Position numbers and translations under genes: made by a program. The notes beneath the pieces are model-generated. The model was given only the letters and a program-made list of their open reading frames with translations, did not search any database and was not told where the DNA came from. This document shows positions 9,843-19,410 of a DNA stretch of 41,873 bases, piece by piece (within the stretch, counting starts at the first letter, position 1; each line of letters opens with the position of its first letter). Source of the stretch: Nemertoderma westbladi (Eukaryota; Xenacoelomorpha; Nemertodermatida; Nemertodermatidae); NCBI GenBank assembly GCA_032718475.1, contig JAUCBJ010001325.1, positions 1 through 41,873 of the forward strand. Reading direction: 5' to 3'.

Positions 9843-12209
9843 CTAATGAACTTTCGGGGGGGCTACCAATTTTGCATACAAATACCTAGCTATGTTATTC
9901 CTATTACCATACCTGATGTTTAGTGTATCCCAAACTTGTCTTAATCCATCTGGATGTCCAATAAACTTTAACGCCATTAACTTGGGAGATCCTTCCAAGC
10001 ACTCGATGAGGAATCTAAGTTTCTCTCCGTTAGATAGCACAGAGTTCTGTATGTTATCTTTGTAATATTCATTAAAAGGTAACCATTTCATCTCATCTCC
10101 ATTGAACTTGACGATCTCTCCCACCTTTACCGCTTGACGGGCTTCGGTTCTAGCCATTTGACGCGTAAAACTTTCTTGGGCCATCGTGTTATTTAATATC
10201 GAGTTATCGATATATAAATTTCTCGGATTATGGTCAGGTCTATATGGAATATCATTGTCAACAGGTTTATAATTACCCTTAATAGGGTTTACGATAGGAG
10301 TTTCCACTTCACTAGCAGTATAGATGCGTGTAGGCTCCACACCATGCGCATGAAATACTTCAGACCTAACAGGTTGACACATTGTTGCAGGGGGTGGTGG
10401 TATACCCTTTTGTGTATTTACTAATTTATCGCGTTCTAACGCGATACTCTGCTGCACTTCTTGCAACTCTAACCTACTTTCCCTTACTGTTCCCTTAAAC
10501 TGATGAACAGTCTCCTGCATCTGCCCGAGCAGGAGATTCATCCCCCGCCGCCCCTCATCCACCCACTCGACCGCCGAAGCAGGAGCCGCCAACATAGTAG
10601 CGGGCAGACGAGGGACAACGGGCGACAAATCATTGATGTTTCGCTCAGAGTCCAGGACAGGAACTGTCTCAGGGGCTGTTCTGCTGGGCACAGGTAGTTT
10701 AGTGCTATGCAAAGGGAATTTAGAGGTAGGTTCTGGGAGTACAGGTGTCTCTATCACCGAAGGGGTGGCTTCGAGAACAGGCCTAATTATTTCAGGCTCA
10801 TCTACTATAGTAGGGAGTCTTGCTGCCCTAATAATTTGGTCTGTGGGTTCTGTACTACCTAAGTCTGTACTAGCTAGTTGCCTTCTAACAGCTGGGGGCA
10901 AATCAGGCAATTTCTGACGGTGAGGCATTCTTCTACATCTGTTGGAACGAGATCTATTTCCTCCGCCCTCAGGATCGGTGGTATCGCCTTCATCCGATGA
11001 TGTAAAGCCCTGTCGCTTGGGGGTGGATCGACTTATCATCTGCCACTGAGTAGCTGTTCTCTGTTTATCTATGTAGTCTTGCTTCTCTTGCAGATTTTCC
11101 AACTCTAGTTGGGTGGTCTCTTCAGATGCTCTCCATTCTGCTTCTGCCACTGCTATCTTTCTTTCCGCTTCTGCCGCTTTTCTTTCCGCTTCTGCCACCT
11201 TTCTTTCCACTTCTGCCGCTGCCTCTGCCGCTTTTCTTTCCACTTCTGCCGCTGCCTCTACCGCTTTTCTTTCCACTTCTGCCGCTTTTCTTTCCACTTC
11301 AGCCGCTTTTCTTTCCGCTTCTGCCGCTGCCACTGCCGCTGCTGCTGTCTTTCTGTCTTCTATACGTTTTTTCTTTACTTGTTCTTCTTGGACCCTAGCG
11401 ATGCGGCTGCTTTCATCAAATTTAGCTTGGTTCGCAGCTAACATTTCCGCATCTATTGCGTCCAGCACAAACTTGGCTCCTTCACTATTAGGGCGAAGTC
11501 CAGCCAGCCGTCTCCTCAACTCTTCATCACCTAGAAATCGTTGATAGTCTGACAGATAGATGTCAATAGCGTCCCTCTGCTGCGGTTTCTCTGCTGTCCC
11601 TTCGCTTTCCACTTGAGAAAAGGTAGCGTCTGTTGATTCTCCATGGGTTGAGCGCTCAGCCAGCTGAGATTTCCACTGGGCCGTTCCTTGAACCTTGAGA
11701 CCCACCCGCTGGAACCAAGTCTTTATGGCAACTTGCAACGATGTGTCTTGTCTTCTTTTCGAAGCTTCCTCAAAGGACGATAGGATTAGGCTGATTCTTA
11801 GAATTCTTTCTCGAACTTGATAAAGCAGCTCTCCCTGCTCTTGAGGTCCTTGGGGTTGTTGAAACAGTTGTTCCTCTAATCGCTCCAAAGAGCTGAAGAA
11901 TCCCTGTACATATCCTGCTGCCGACCTCTTCCACACAGCTGGATCACTAGTGTCTTTTGTCACTCCCATCCTGTGTATGTCTTCCCAGGCAGCTTCCGAT
12001 AAGTCAAACGGGAGTCCGGGTCCGGGGAAGTTCCATTGCGACTCGACAATAGACTTCAGTTCCTCCCTTGTGTATCCCGCATAACTGTCCTTGGTCGATC
12101 GCTTACTTCTTGCCCAATCAATTTGGTGTTCCTCCACCGCAATCAATACCCGAGTGAGTACGGCTGCAGGAAGAATGAGAAGGGGATCCGAATAAACCGC
12201 ATCTGCCAT
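9843..12209 (-). CDS. gag: Gag polyprotein, element 1 (788 aa)
   Basis: The capsid-type structural protein. Residues 1-250 are unassigned, with Trp/Leu-rich helical stretches. Residues about 255-385 form a long alanine/glutamate/lysine coiled coil with repeated AEAERKAAEVERKAAE units. A proline-rich linker follows. The C-terminal 110 residues match DUF1759-type BEL/Pao gag (VGEIVKFNGDEMKWLPFNEYY ... GEKLRFLIECLEGSPKLMAL). The frame ends early (APPKVH) at a C7 tract where element 2 has CGCCCC, a 1-nt difference that puts nucleocapsid and protease in another frame. This may be a mutation, a sequencing slip or a programmed shift. ATG 12209 is the first Met, but an open frame with a stop immediately upstream hints at a longer ancestral N-terminus. 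Confidence 0.85.
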   Translation of the reverse strand: MADAVYSDPLLILPAAVLTRVLIAVEEHQIDWARSKRSTKDSYAGYTREELKSIVESQWNFPGPGLPFDLSEAAWEDIHRMGVTKDTSDPAVWKRSAAGYVQGFFSSLERLEEQLFQQPQGPQEQGELLYQVRERILRISLILSSFEEASKRRQDTSLQVAIKTWFQRVGLKVQGTAQWKSQLAERSTHGESTDATFSQVESEGTAEKPQQRDAIDIYLSDYQRFLGDEELRRRLAGLRPNSEGAKFVLDAIDAEMLAANQAKFDESSRIARVQEEQVKKKRIEDRKTAAAAVAAAEAERKAAEVERKAAEVERKAVEAAAEVERKAAEAAAEVERKVAEAERKAAEAERKIAVAEAEWRASEETTQLELENLQEKQDYIDKQRTATQWQMISRSTPKRQGFTSSDEGDTTDPEGGGNRSRSNRCRRMPHRQKLPDLPPAVRRQLASTDLGSTEPTDQIIRAARLPTIVDEPEIIRPVLEATPSVIETPVLPEPTSKFPLHSTKLPVPSRTAPETVPVLDSERNINDLSPVVPRLPATMLAAPASAVEWVDEGRRGMNLLLGQMQETVHQFKGTVRESRLELQEVQQSIALERDKLVNTQKGIPPPPATMCQPVRSEVFHAHGVEPTRIYTASEVETPIVNPIKGNYKPVDNDIPYRPDHNPRNLYIDNSILNNTMAQESFTRQMARTEARQAVKVGEIVKFNGDEMKWLPFNEYYKDNIQNSVLSNGEKLRFLIECLEGSPKLMALKFIGHPDGLRQVWDTLNIRYGNRNNIARYLYAKLVAPPKVH
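11150..11350 (-). repeat. Coding minisatellite in gag coiled coil
   Basis: On the plus strand, TTTCTTTCCRCTTCTGCCGC-like units repeat in tandem with spacings of about 21 to 36 bp, all multiples of three, encoding repeated ERKAAE blocks. Element 2 has a shorter, alanine-richer version at about 39190-39310, so the tract expands and contracts without breaking the frame. Confidence 0.8.
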
Positions 12210-12516
12210 TTTTGCTCAGCGCTCGGGTGTCAGCTCTACAGTATCCGCTGTCAGGCCACTGAGAAATAAGTTCTCGGCTCGGGTGTTGCTGCTGTTTAAC
12301 AGCTGCTTCTTGGTCACGCTTGACTTGGGCCCGAGTGCCTATGATAGACCTACGGTGTTGGACTAGCCTAGGGTCTGATACCACTACTGGAGGGATGATC
12401 TTTCTTACAGTAGGAGGTGAGTTGAACTTCGGTCTCACACGTTCCACACTCCTGTCTGGATCACAGATGGTTGTATCTAGGAGACTGTCTGACAGGTTTT
12501 GCTTTGTGTCAGACAT
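12118..12516 (-). CDS. Possible gag N-terminal extension or small upstream ORF
   Basis: 132-codon frame starting MSDTKQNLSDSLLDTTICDP, overlapping the start of gag (12209) in another frame. The first 85 residues look protein-like (charged, PPTVRKIIPPVVVSDPRLVQ). The gag frame itself is also open upstream of its ATG back past 12300, apart from a TGA three codons before that ATG. One reading is that the true gag begins here and a small indel near 12290 plus the TGA separated it. Element 2 cannot test this, as it lacks the region. No family recognised. Confidence 0.4.
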   Translation of the reverse strand: MSDTKQNLSDSLLDTTICDPDRSVERVRPKFNSPPTVRKIIPPVVVSDPRLVQHRRSIIGTRAQVKRDQEAAVKQQQHPSRELISQWPDSGYCRADTRALSKNGRCGLFGSPSHSSCSRTHSGIDCGGGTPN

Positions 12517-12651
12517 GTTTGTTTGTACAGTTGAATGCCTACTGCTATAATTACAGTTAAAGCAAGTCTAATAATTCAGTATCACTGTTAGCCTAGTAAT
12601 TAATTACCGATATCGTTACTCTATGTAACGTGATATATATACAATATATTA

Positions 12652-13025
12652 GAATACCGGTATACACTTATAGTATATATAAGTATTATTACGGATTAGG
12701 TTTGTCACAGAATACCGGTATATAATTTCAGCACAAATATATAGAAATATATAATAAGCCTATCGTGAATACCGGTATACAGCTTACACTTATAGTATAT
12801 ATAAGTATAATTATAGACTAGAAATTAATTACAGAATACCGGTATATAATTTCAGCACAAATATATAGAAATATATAATAAGCCTATCGTGAATACCGGT
12901 ATACAGCTTACACTTATAGTATATAAGTATAATTATAGACTAGAATTAATTACAGAATACCGGTATATAATTTCAGCTCAAATTTATAGAATAAATATAA
13001 TAAGACTATTGTAAATACCGGTATG
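12652..13025. repeat. Tandem repeat, about 3 copies of 115-124 bp
   Basis: GAATACCGGTATA starts recur at 12652, 12767, 12891 and, degenerate, at 13013. Each unit has two ACCGGTATA boxes and an inverted ACTTATAGTATATATAAGT core. It lies in the leader just upstream of gag in the coding direction. Confidence 0.85.
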
Positions 13026-15522
13026 TCAATTATTTTAGAATAATTGAATTTCTGAATTTTAGGGGTTACTTGGTTACTTTACTTTACTTTATTACCGTTA
13101 TTTAAGCAGTAGTCCAACTGATATTAAGACCTAATTGTTGTATGACAGGCCTACTATTTTATAAATCGGTTTGAGTTGATTTATAATATATATATATATA
13201 CCCTTTTATGGGTTTTGTCAATGTATGAAACTAGAACGCCATCAAGATGGCTTTAAACGAACCTGTCTTACACAGACTCCAAGAAACAGATGGGATTGGA
13301 AGATGCAAACCAAGAATGACTTGCATCAACCAAAAAACTGCCTCCCATCTAATGTAATACACATTCGCCTAGGCAAACAAATCATAATCACAATTACTAC
13401 GATGATGTGTGAAATGGTATCCATATCCGCAACCTGAGAAACGGCCCAAAAGAGCAGTTTATTCTGCGGAGGGGTCTTTTCTGTATTAGATAAATAAAAT
13501 AAAGAACACTATAATTACAGTATTTATACCTGATACATTCTCAGTTAGCCTAATAAAAACATCGGAGCAACCAATATAATGTACATGTACAAGCATCCTA
13601 TGAAAGTTTGTGAAATGTTCCCTTAAGTCTACCCAACAGCCGTTGGTACCCGGCTGGCAGCCACCCTGGTTCAGTTTTATGGTTTTGTTAGTTTAATCGA
13701 CAGCTGTTGTAAACGTCCCAGATATACAAAACCTACTAAGCCTTTGCATTACAATTGAGCTTAGCCTAAGTTGATGACAGTATTATAACGATGACAATTA
13801 GGCCCTATAGATACATACGATATATAAATGATGTACTGCTTGACATTACACTAACTGGCTGAATAGAGATAGAACTATAATAATACGTTTGGCATTCTGT
13901 CAGATTTCAGTAGTAAGTAACCTCATAATAATTGCTAAATATCAATCACCTGAAAAACATTTCAAGCAAGGGAGTTGTGGGTATTTAATTTTGCGTTCAA
14001 TAATGTTGAAAATATGCAAATATTTCGAATATCGCACTTCGAATCGTTCCCAACTTTTTTATTCAACAACTAGACAACAATTGATAAATACTTGCGTTTA
14101 CAATTTTACAATGCATGCAAGTGGTTTCAAGCCATTTGGTGAACATACATAGTGAGTGATATAGTGACATATAGTGAGTGATATAGGTAAATATATCCAT
14201 CGTGTTTTTGCCGGCCTCAGCTTTAGACAAAAACTACCCAGTCTAAAGACAGGTTCGTTATAAATGTTATTATTTCTGGGAAGGAGTCACTACACAGAAG
14301 CTGTACGCTCTCAGTGAAGTGCTACCTATTGTTTTGGACACTAAAACAAATAATTCTACTTGCCTAAGTTACTTATTACTACAAATTACATACAATTGCA
14401 GGGTGAGATTACAATCTCTAAATAAACACAAAAATTACACGTACGAATTTTTAGGGTTAATTTTACAGGAAATCTACAAACCCGCCTAACAAGGAGTTAG
14501 AATATCTGGTTATTACAAACGGACAGGATACTACGGTATTTGAAAGTAATAAAGCAGTAGTAAATATATTGCGTTGTCCAGATAGGAAAAATACCACCGT
14601 CTGACGACTTATAGCCGTAGCGCTATAAGTACTACATTATGTATCACGGAGTGTTCCTACCTAGAAGTTAATTACCGCAGCCTACCAGAGCCAACGTGCC
14701 TATTAACCACCTTACAACACAAATATACTGCCTACACACTAATTACCTTCGGAAAGCACTGTACACTAAACCCTAAATTAGGTACAAGTACTTATACAAC
14801 AAATAACCAGCAGTTAAAAATACTTGTACAGCTAAAAGAAAAACGGTATCCGCCGGAGTGACTAGAGCATAAAATCACCAGTCTTTACCTACGCCAAACA
14901 GCCCTGATGTAGTACCGGGGTTAATTTAACTATAACGGTATGTATAACAAGCACAATTACTATAGGAATAAACTTGGGGTTATGAATGTTGCGAATAATC
15001 GCATAAACTCTGAATAATAAATATTACGCTACCCTTACAGACTACACAAACAAAATACAGACCAAACGCTGGCAGACTACTATCAAGCCTAAATAAACTA
15101 CAGTATATGCAGACTCCGAAATGGTTAGTTAGTATGCGTTCTAACCGAGTAGTACGACTTATTCTTTCGGGGGGGGGATTTACCTTACAGCACTGGAAGC
15201 CCCTACGTTCCTAACTAGTACTTTATCGGACATACACTCTACACACACTGCAATCTCTTCAGGCTTAACAACAGCCAGACAACAATCCAGCCTACCAATT
15301 ATCTGTACAATCTGAGCAGGCTTACACGCCTTCTGTTCAATATTAACTTTCAAATAAATAAAACTGACAGAAATAGGCCTAAGTAAAATCTCAATAAAAA
15401 CCAGGCGTCCCCGATTAAATATTAAGACCTACCGGTATATAATTATCAAAATCGAATAATACTGCTGTACCTGTACTGCTGTAAGTACCGGTTCGGGTGG
15501 TTAGGCAGTCAGGCCTACTGGT

Positions 15523-15538
15523 TACCGGTCGACCGGTA
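15523..15538. repeat. Perfect 16-bp palindrome in leader
   Basis: TACCGGTCGACCGGTA is self-complementary. The same 16 bp occur at 39533-39548 in element 2, at the same distance from the LTR, although the surrounding sequence varies. Confidence 0.85.
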
Positions 15539-15547
15539 CCTTTTACC

Positions 15548-15636
15548 TTTATTGCTTACTTTGCAATAAAGAAGCAATAGCTGTTATTGTTCTTACCAGA
15601 ACAATAGTAAACTGTATTTATTGCCTACACTGCAAT
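15548..15636 (-). other. Cluster of three hairpins beside the 5' LTR, element 1
   Basis: Stem 1 is TTTATTGC/GCAATAAA (15548-15555 with 15563-15570, 7-nt loop). Stem 2 is ATTGTTC/GAACAAT (15586-15592 with 15599-15605, 6-nt loop). Stem 3 is ATTGC/GCAAT (15620-15624 with 15632-15636). Element 2 has all three, with different loop sequences (39557-39579, 39597-39616, 39628-39650). This is where packaging and dimer signals lie in retroviruses; the function here is inferred. Confidence 0.6.
15591..15599 (-). promoter_or_regulatory. Candidate splice donor in leader
   Basis: In the coding direction CTG/GTAAGA spans the loop of the second leader hairpin, about 60 nt inside the LTR, a close match to the animal donor consensus. 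Element 2 has the same site at 39602-39610. It could pair with the AG just before ORF3. Confidence 0.4.
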
Positions 15637-15655
15637 CAGAAGATATAACTGTTAT

Positions 15656-16840
15656 TGTTCGCGCTTTTAGACCTTTCGCAGTTTAACCTGCCAAATTTAG
15701 GTGTCTTCTAGGTTATAAATCGACTTTAGCCTATGACAAGTATTTGATACACATAAAACTACATTAGCCGAAGCCAGCCTATGCGCGACCATTCACCCAC
15801 TGGATTTACCCGGGAGACTGGATTCGGATGCTCTGACCTTATTGCGGTGTAGGCCTACTGTATTATTCGATTGATCGTTAATATAATCTCTGACAAATAT
15901 TATTCACTTTCGGGAAATATTAACAGTTCCTTTAGGACGTGGCTCTCTAAGTATGTAAACAGAGTTATGACTTACACTAAACACAACGGGATGGCTAATG
16001 ATTCACGTATAAAGCACATTCTTTAGGAGATGCTTTGTTATCTATCACACTCATGCACACTACCGCACAATGCTGCACACCGATCTGCCGACCTTCACTA
16101 ATTTTAGTCAAATATAAAGAGAACAGCAACTGACACATGTAGTGCCTATGAAATAGCATTAGATTCACTCCAAAACCACTATAATGTAAGTCGCAATTGC
16201 TATATGTAACCGGTCTCTCTAACCTTCAGTATATCAAGAAGATTGGGGTTTTCTGATTATTTATCGATATTCTCCAAATATAACAATATTCCATCAATTG
16301 ATACAATTAATAACCGACAGTAGATAGCAGTAAAATAATGCGGTGCAAGGTATGTATAATTTAAGATGCTGAGTTAATGCGTGACTTGATATGATAACAG
16401 TTATACGTTTCTATGATCAAAGCCGATCTAATGTTTGGCTAAAGTCTGAAACACAGAATAATTCCAAAGCCGGTGTTCTGGCATCAGGAAAAATGGTAAA
16501 CATAAACCATAATGCATTGCGCGATTTCCCGGAGGTTTCTGTACAAATAAAATGAAAATTGCTCTGATTGGTCGACCGAACAAAGAACAAAGAAAAAGTT
16601 ACACGTGGACATATCAGCTGATAGATGTCGTCATCTGAACTGCACTGTATCAAGAGTATTTTGGCTTATTGCGACATAAAATCGCTAGTTATGTCCGCTA
16701 AAGTACACATACAGAAGAAATGGCTTTTTATGTCCACTAAAACACCCGTACAGTAAGGAAACGGCTTTTTATGCCCGCTAAAACACCTACCAAGTACTTT
16801 GCGGGGAAAATGACTAGCTAATTCCGCAAAAGCCTTTACA
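15656..16840 (-). repeat. 5' LTR of BEL element 1 (1185 bp)
   Basis: Full-length partner of 3241-4197; in the coding direction it begins TGTAAAGGCTTTTGCGG and ends AAAGCGCGAACA. Near its start are short subrepeats containing GCGGACATAAAAAGCC. The base after the LTR begins ATAACAGTTATA, not the TGG expected of an ordinary tRNA primer site. A 78-codon frame (16417-16653, minus) matches one in the element 2 LTRs but may be chance. Confidence 0.94.
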
Positions 16841-19410
16841 AATAGGTACCGGTACTCAAAGTAGTAACTACAACTAGGAACTCAAATTAGTAACTAGGTA
16901 CTCAAATTAGTAAGTACAACTAGGTACTCAAAGTAGTAACTACAACTAGGTACTCAATTTAGTAGCTAGGTACTCAAATTAGTAACTACAACTAGGTACT
17001 CAAATTAGTAACTACTTCTAATTACTCCTATTCTAATTACTACTCAAATTAGTAACTACAACTAGGAACTCAAATTAGTAACTACAACTAGGTACTCAAA
17101 TTAGTAACTACAACTAGGAACTCAAATTAGTAACTACAACTAGGTACTCAAATTAGTAACTAGGTACTCAAATTAGTAAGTACAAATAGGTACCAGTACT
17201 CAAAGTAGTAACTACAACTAGGTACTCAATTTAGTAGCTACAACTAGGTACTCAAATTAGTAACTAGGTACTCAAATTAGTAACTACAACTAGGTACTCA
17301 AATTAGTAACTACAACTAGGTACTCAAATTCGTAACTACAACTAGGTAGTCAAATTAGTAACTACAACTAGGAACTCAAAGTAGTAACTACAACTATGAA
17401 CTCAAATTAGTAACTACAACTAGGTACTCAAATTAGTAACAGCATACTCAAATTAGTAACTAGGTACTCCAATTAGTAACTAGGTACTCAAATTAGTAAC
17501 TAAGTACTCAAATTAGTAACTAGGGACTCAAATTAGTAACTAGGTAGTCAAATTAGTAACTACAACTAGGTACTCAAATTAGTAACTACAACTAGGAACT
17601 CAAATTAGTAACTAGGTACTCAAATTAGTAAGTACAAATAGGTACCGGTACTCAAATTAGTAACTACAACTAGGTACTCAATTTAGTAACTATAACTAGG
17701 TACTCAAATTAGTAACTAGGTACTCAAATTAGTAACTACAACTAGGTACTCAAATTAGTAACTACAACTAGGTACTCAAATTCGTAACTAAAACTAGGTA
17801 GTCAAATTATTAACTACAACTAGGTACTCAAATTTGCAACTACAACTAGGTACTCAAATTAGTAACAGCATACTCAAATTAGTAACTAGGTACTCCAATT
17901 AGTAACTAGGTACTCAAATTAGTAACTAGTTATTCAAATTAGTAACTAGGTACTCAAATTAGTAACTAGGTAGTCAAATTAGTAACTACAACAAGGTACT
18001 CAAATTAGTAACTACAACTAGGAACTCAAATTAGTAACTAGGTACTCAAATTAGTAAGTACAAATAGGTACCGGTACTCAAATTAGTAACTACAACTAGG
18101 TACTCAATTTAGTAACTATAACTAGGTACTCAAATTAGTAACTAGGTACTCAAATTAGTAACTACAACTAGGTACTCAAATTAGTAACTACAACTAGGTA
18201 CTCAAATTCGTAACTAAAACTAGGTAGTCAAATTAGTAACTACAACTAGGTACTCAAATTTGCAACTACAACTAGGTTCTCACATTAGTAACTAGGTACT
18301 CAAATTAGTAACTAGGTACTCAAATTAGTAACTAGGTACTCAAATTAGTAACTAGTTACTCAAATTAGTAACTAGGTACTCAAATTAGTAACTAGGTACT
18401 CAAATTAGTAACTAGTTACTCAAATTAGTAACTAGGTACTCAAATTAGTAACTACAACTAGGAACTCAAATTAGTAACTAGGTACTCAGATTAGCAAGTA
18501 CAACTAGGTACTCAAAGTAGTAACTACAACTAGGTAGTCAAATTAGTAACTACAACTAGGTACTCAATTTAGTAGCTACAACTAGGTACTCAAATTAGTA
18601 ACTACAACTAGGTACTCGAATTAGTAACTACAACTAGGTACTCAAATTAGTAACTACAACTAGGTACTCAAATTCGTAACTACAACTAGGTAGTCAAATT
18701 AGTAACTACAACTAGGTACTCAAATTAATAACTACAACTAGGAACTCAAATTAGTAACTACAACTAGGAACTTAAATTAGTAACTCAAATTAGTAACTAC
18801 AACTAGGTACTTAAATTAGTAACCGCATACTCAAATTAGTAACTAGGTACTCAAATTAGTAACTAGGTACTCAAATTAGTAACTAGGTACTCAAATCAGT
18901 AACTACAACTAGGTACTCAATTAGTATCTACAACTAGGAACTCAAATTAGTAACTACAACTAGGTACTCAAATTAGTAACTTCAACTAGGAACTCAAATT
19001 AGTAACTAAGTACTCAAATTATTAACTAGGTACTCAAATTAGTAACTAGGTACTCAAATTAGTAACTACAACTAGGTACTCAAAATTAGTAAACGCGTAC
19101 TGAAAATAGTAACTAGGTACTCAAATTAGTAACCGCGTACTCAAATTAGTAACTAGGTAGTCAAATTAGTAACTGGGGTACTCCACTTGGAACCAGATAT
19201 GCCGGGGCACTCCGCAAATTCTAACCAGATACTTAAATTCGTAATCGTGTGCTCTGATATGTAACCAGGTGCTCCAATAATAAGCGGTTACTAAAAGTAA
19301 TAATAACATATTCCATTTTTTAGCAGGTTATGCTGATTAATAACCAGGCGCACTACTAGAAGTGTTACCCTAAATTGTTACGCTAAATTGTGTTACCCTA
19401 AATAACAACA
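16841..19410. repeat. Satellite array, right part
   Basis: Continues the 20/26-bp array after the element, beginning with the second AATAG copy (16841-16845). Long blocks marked by AGTACAAATAGGTACCGG recur at about 17178, 17631 and 18057 (453 and 426 bp apart), a higher-order repeat also present in the left part (2391 and 3110). From about 19170 units become divergent, and the last stretch to 19410 is recognisable only by AAATT and GTAAC remnants. Confidence 0.93.

Larger units (their letters stand above)
12517..15655 (-). other. Long 5' leader of BEL element 1
   Basis: About 3.1 kb between the 5' LTR and gag with no supported gene; short frames (such as 13225-13437 plus) do not look like protein. 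It holds three tandem repeats at 12652-13025, a G-run at about 15169-15177, and a structured segment next to the LTR (palindrome and hairpins, 15523-15636). A 14-bp inverted repeat, AACGAACCTGTCTT, lies at 13256-13269 and 14246-14259 and might mark an old insertion, but I found no target duplication. Element 2 keeps only the last 220 bp or so. Confidence 0.7.
3241..16840 (-). mobile_element. BEL/Pao LTR retrotransposon, element 1 (pol-deleted)
   Basis: A 13.6-kb element read right to left: 5' LTR (15656-16840), long leader, gag, a protease-containing ORF lacking RT and integrase, a 1.8-kb spacer, ORF3, polypurine tract, 3' LTR (3241-4197). Assigned to BEL/Pao by the DUF1759-like gag segment, CCHC knuckles, DUF1758-type protease (LLDSGST), 5-bp target duplication and close match to element 2, whose pol has the YMDD box. 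By hand I count about 12 differences over the 957 shared LTR bases, so the insertion is fairly recent. It cannot encode its own polymerase or integrase and would need help from another copy to move. ICTV places such elements in Belpaoviridae; this one is a genomic, defective copy. Confidence 0.95.

Noticed and set aside
11109-11544. Plus-strand Ser/Ala/Phe/Leu-rich ORFs
   Set aside because: They are antisense readings of the gag coiled-coil repeats, low in complexity and in several frames at once.
13225-14259. 14-bp inverted repeat (13256-13269 and 14246-14259) as ends of a DNA transposon
   Set aside because: No target duplication and no longer TIR; element 2 lacks the region, so an empty site cannot be checked.
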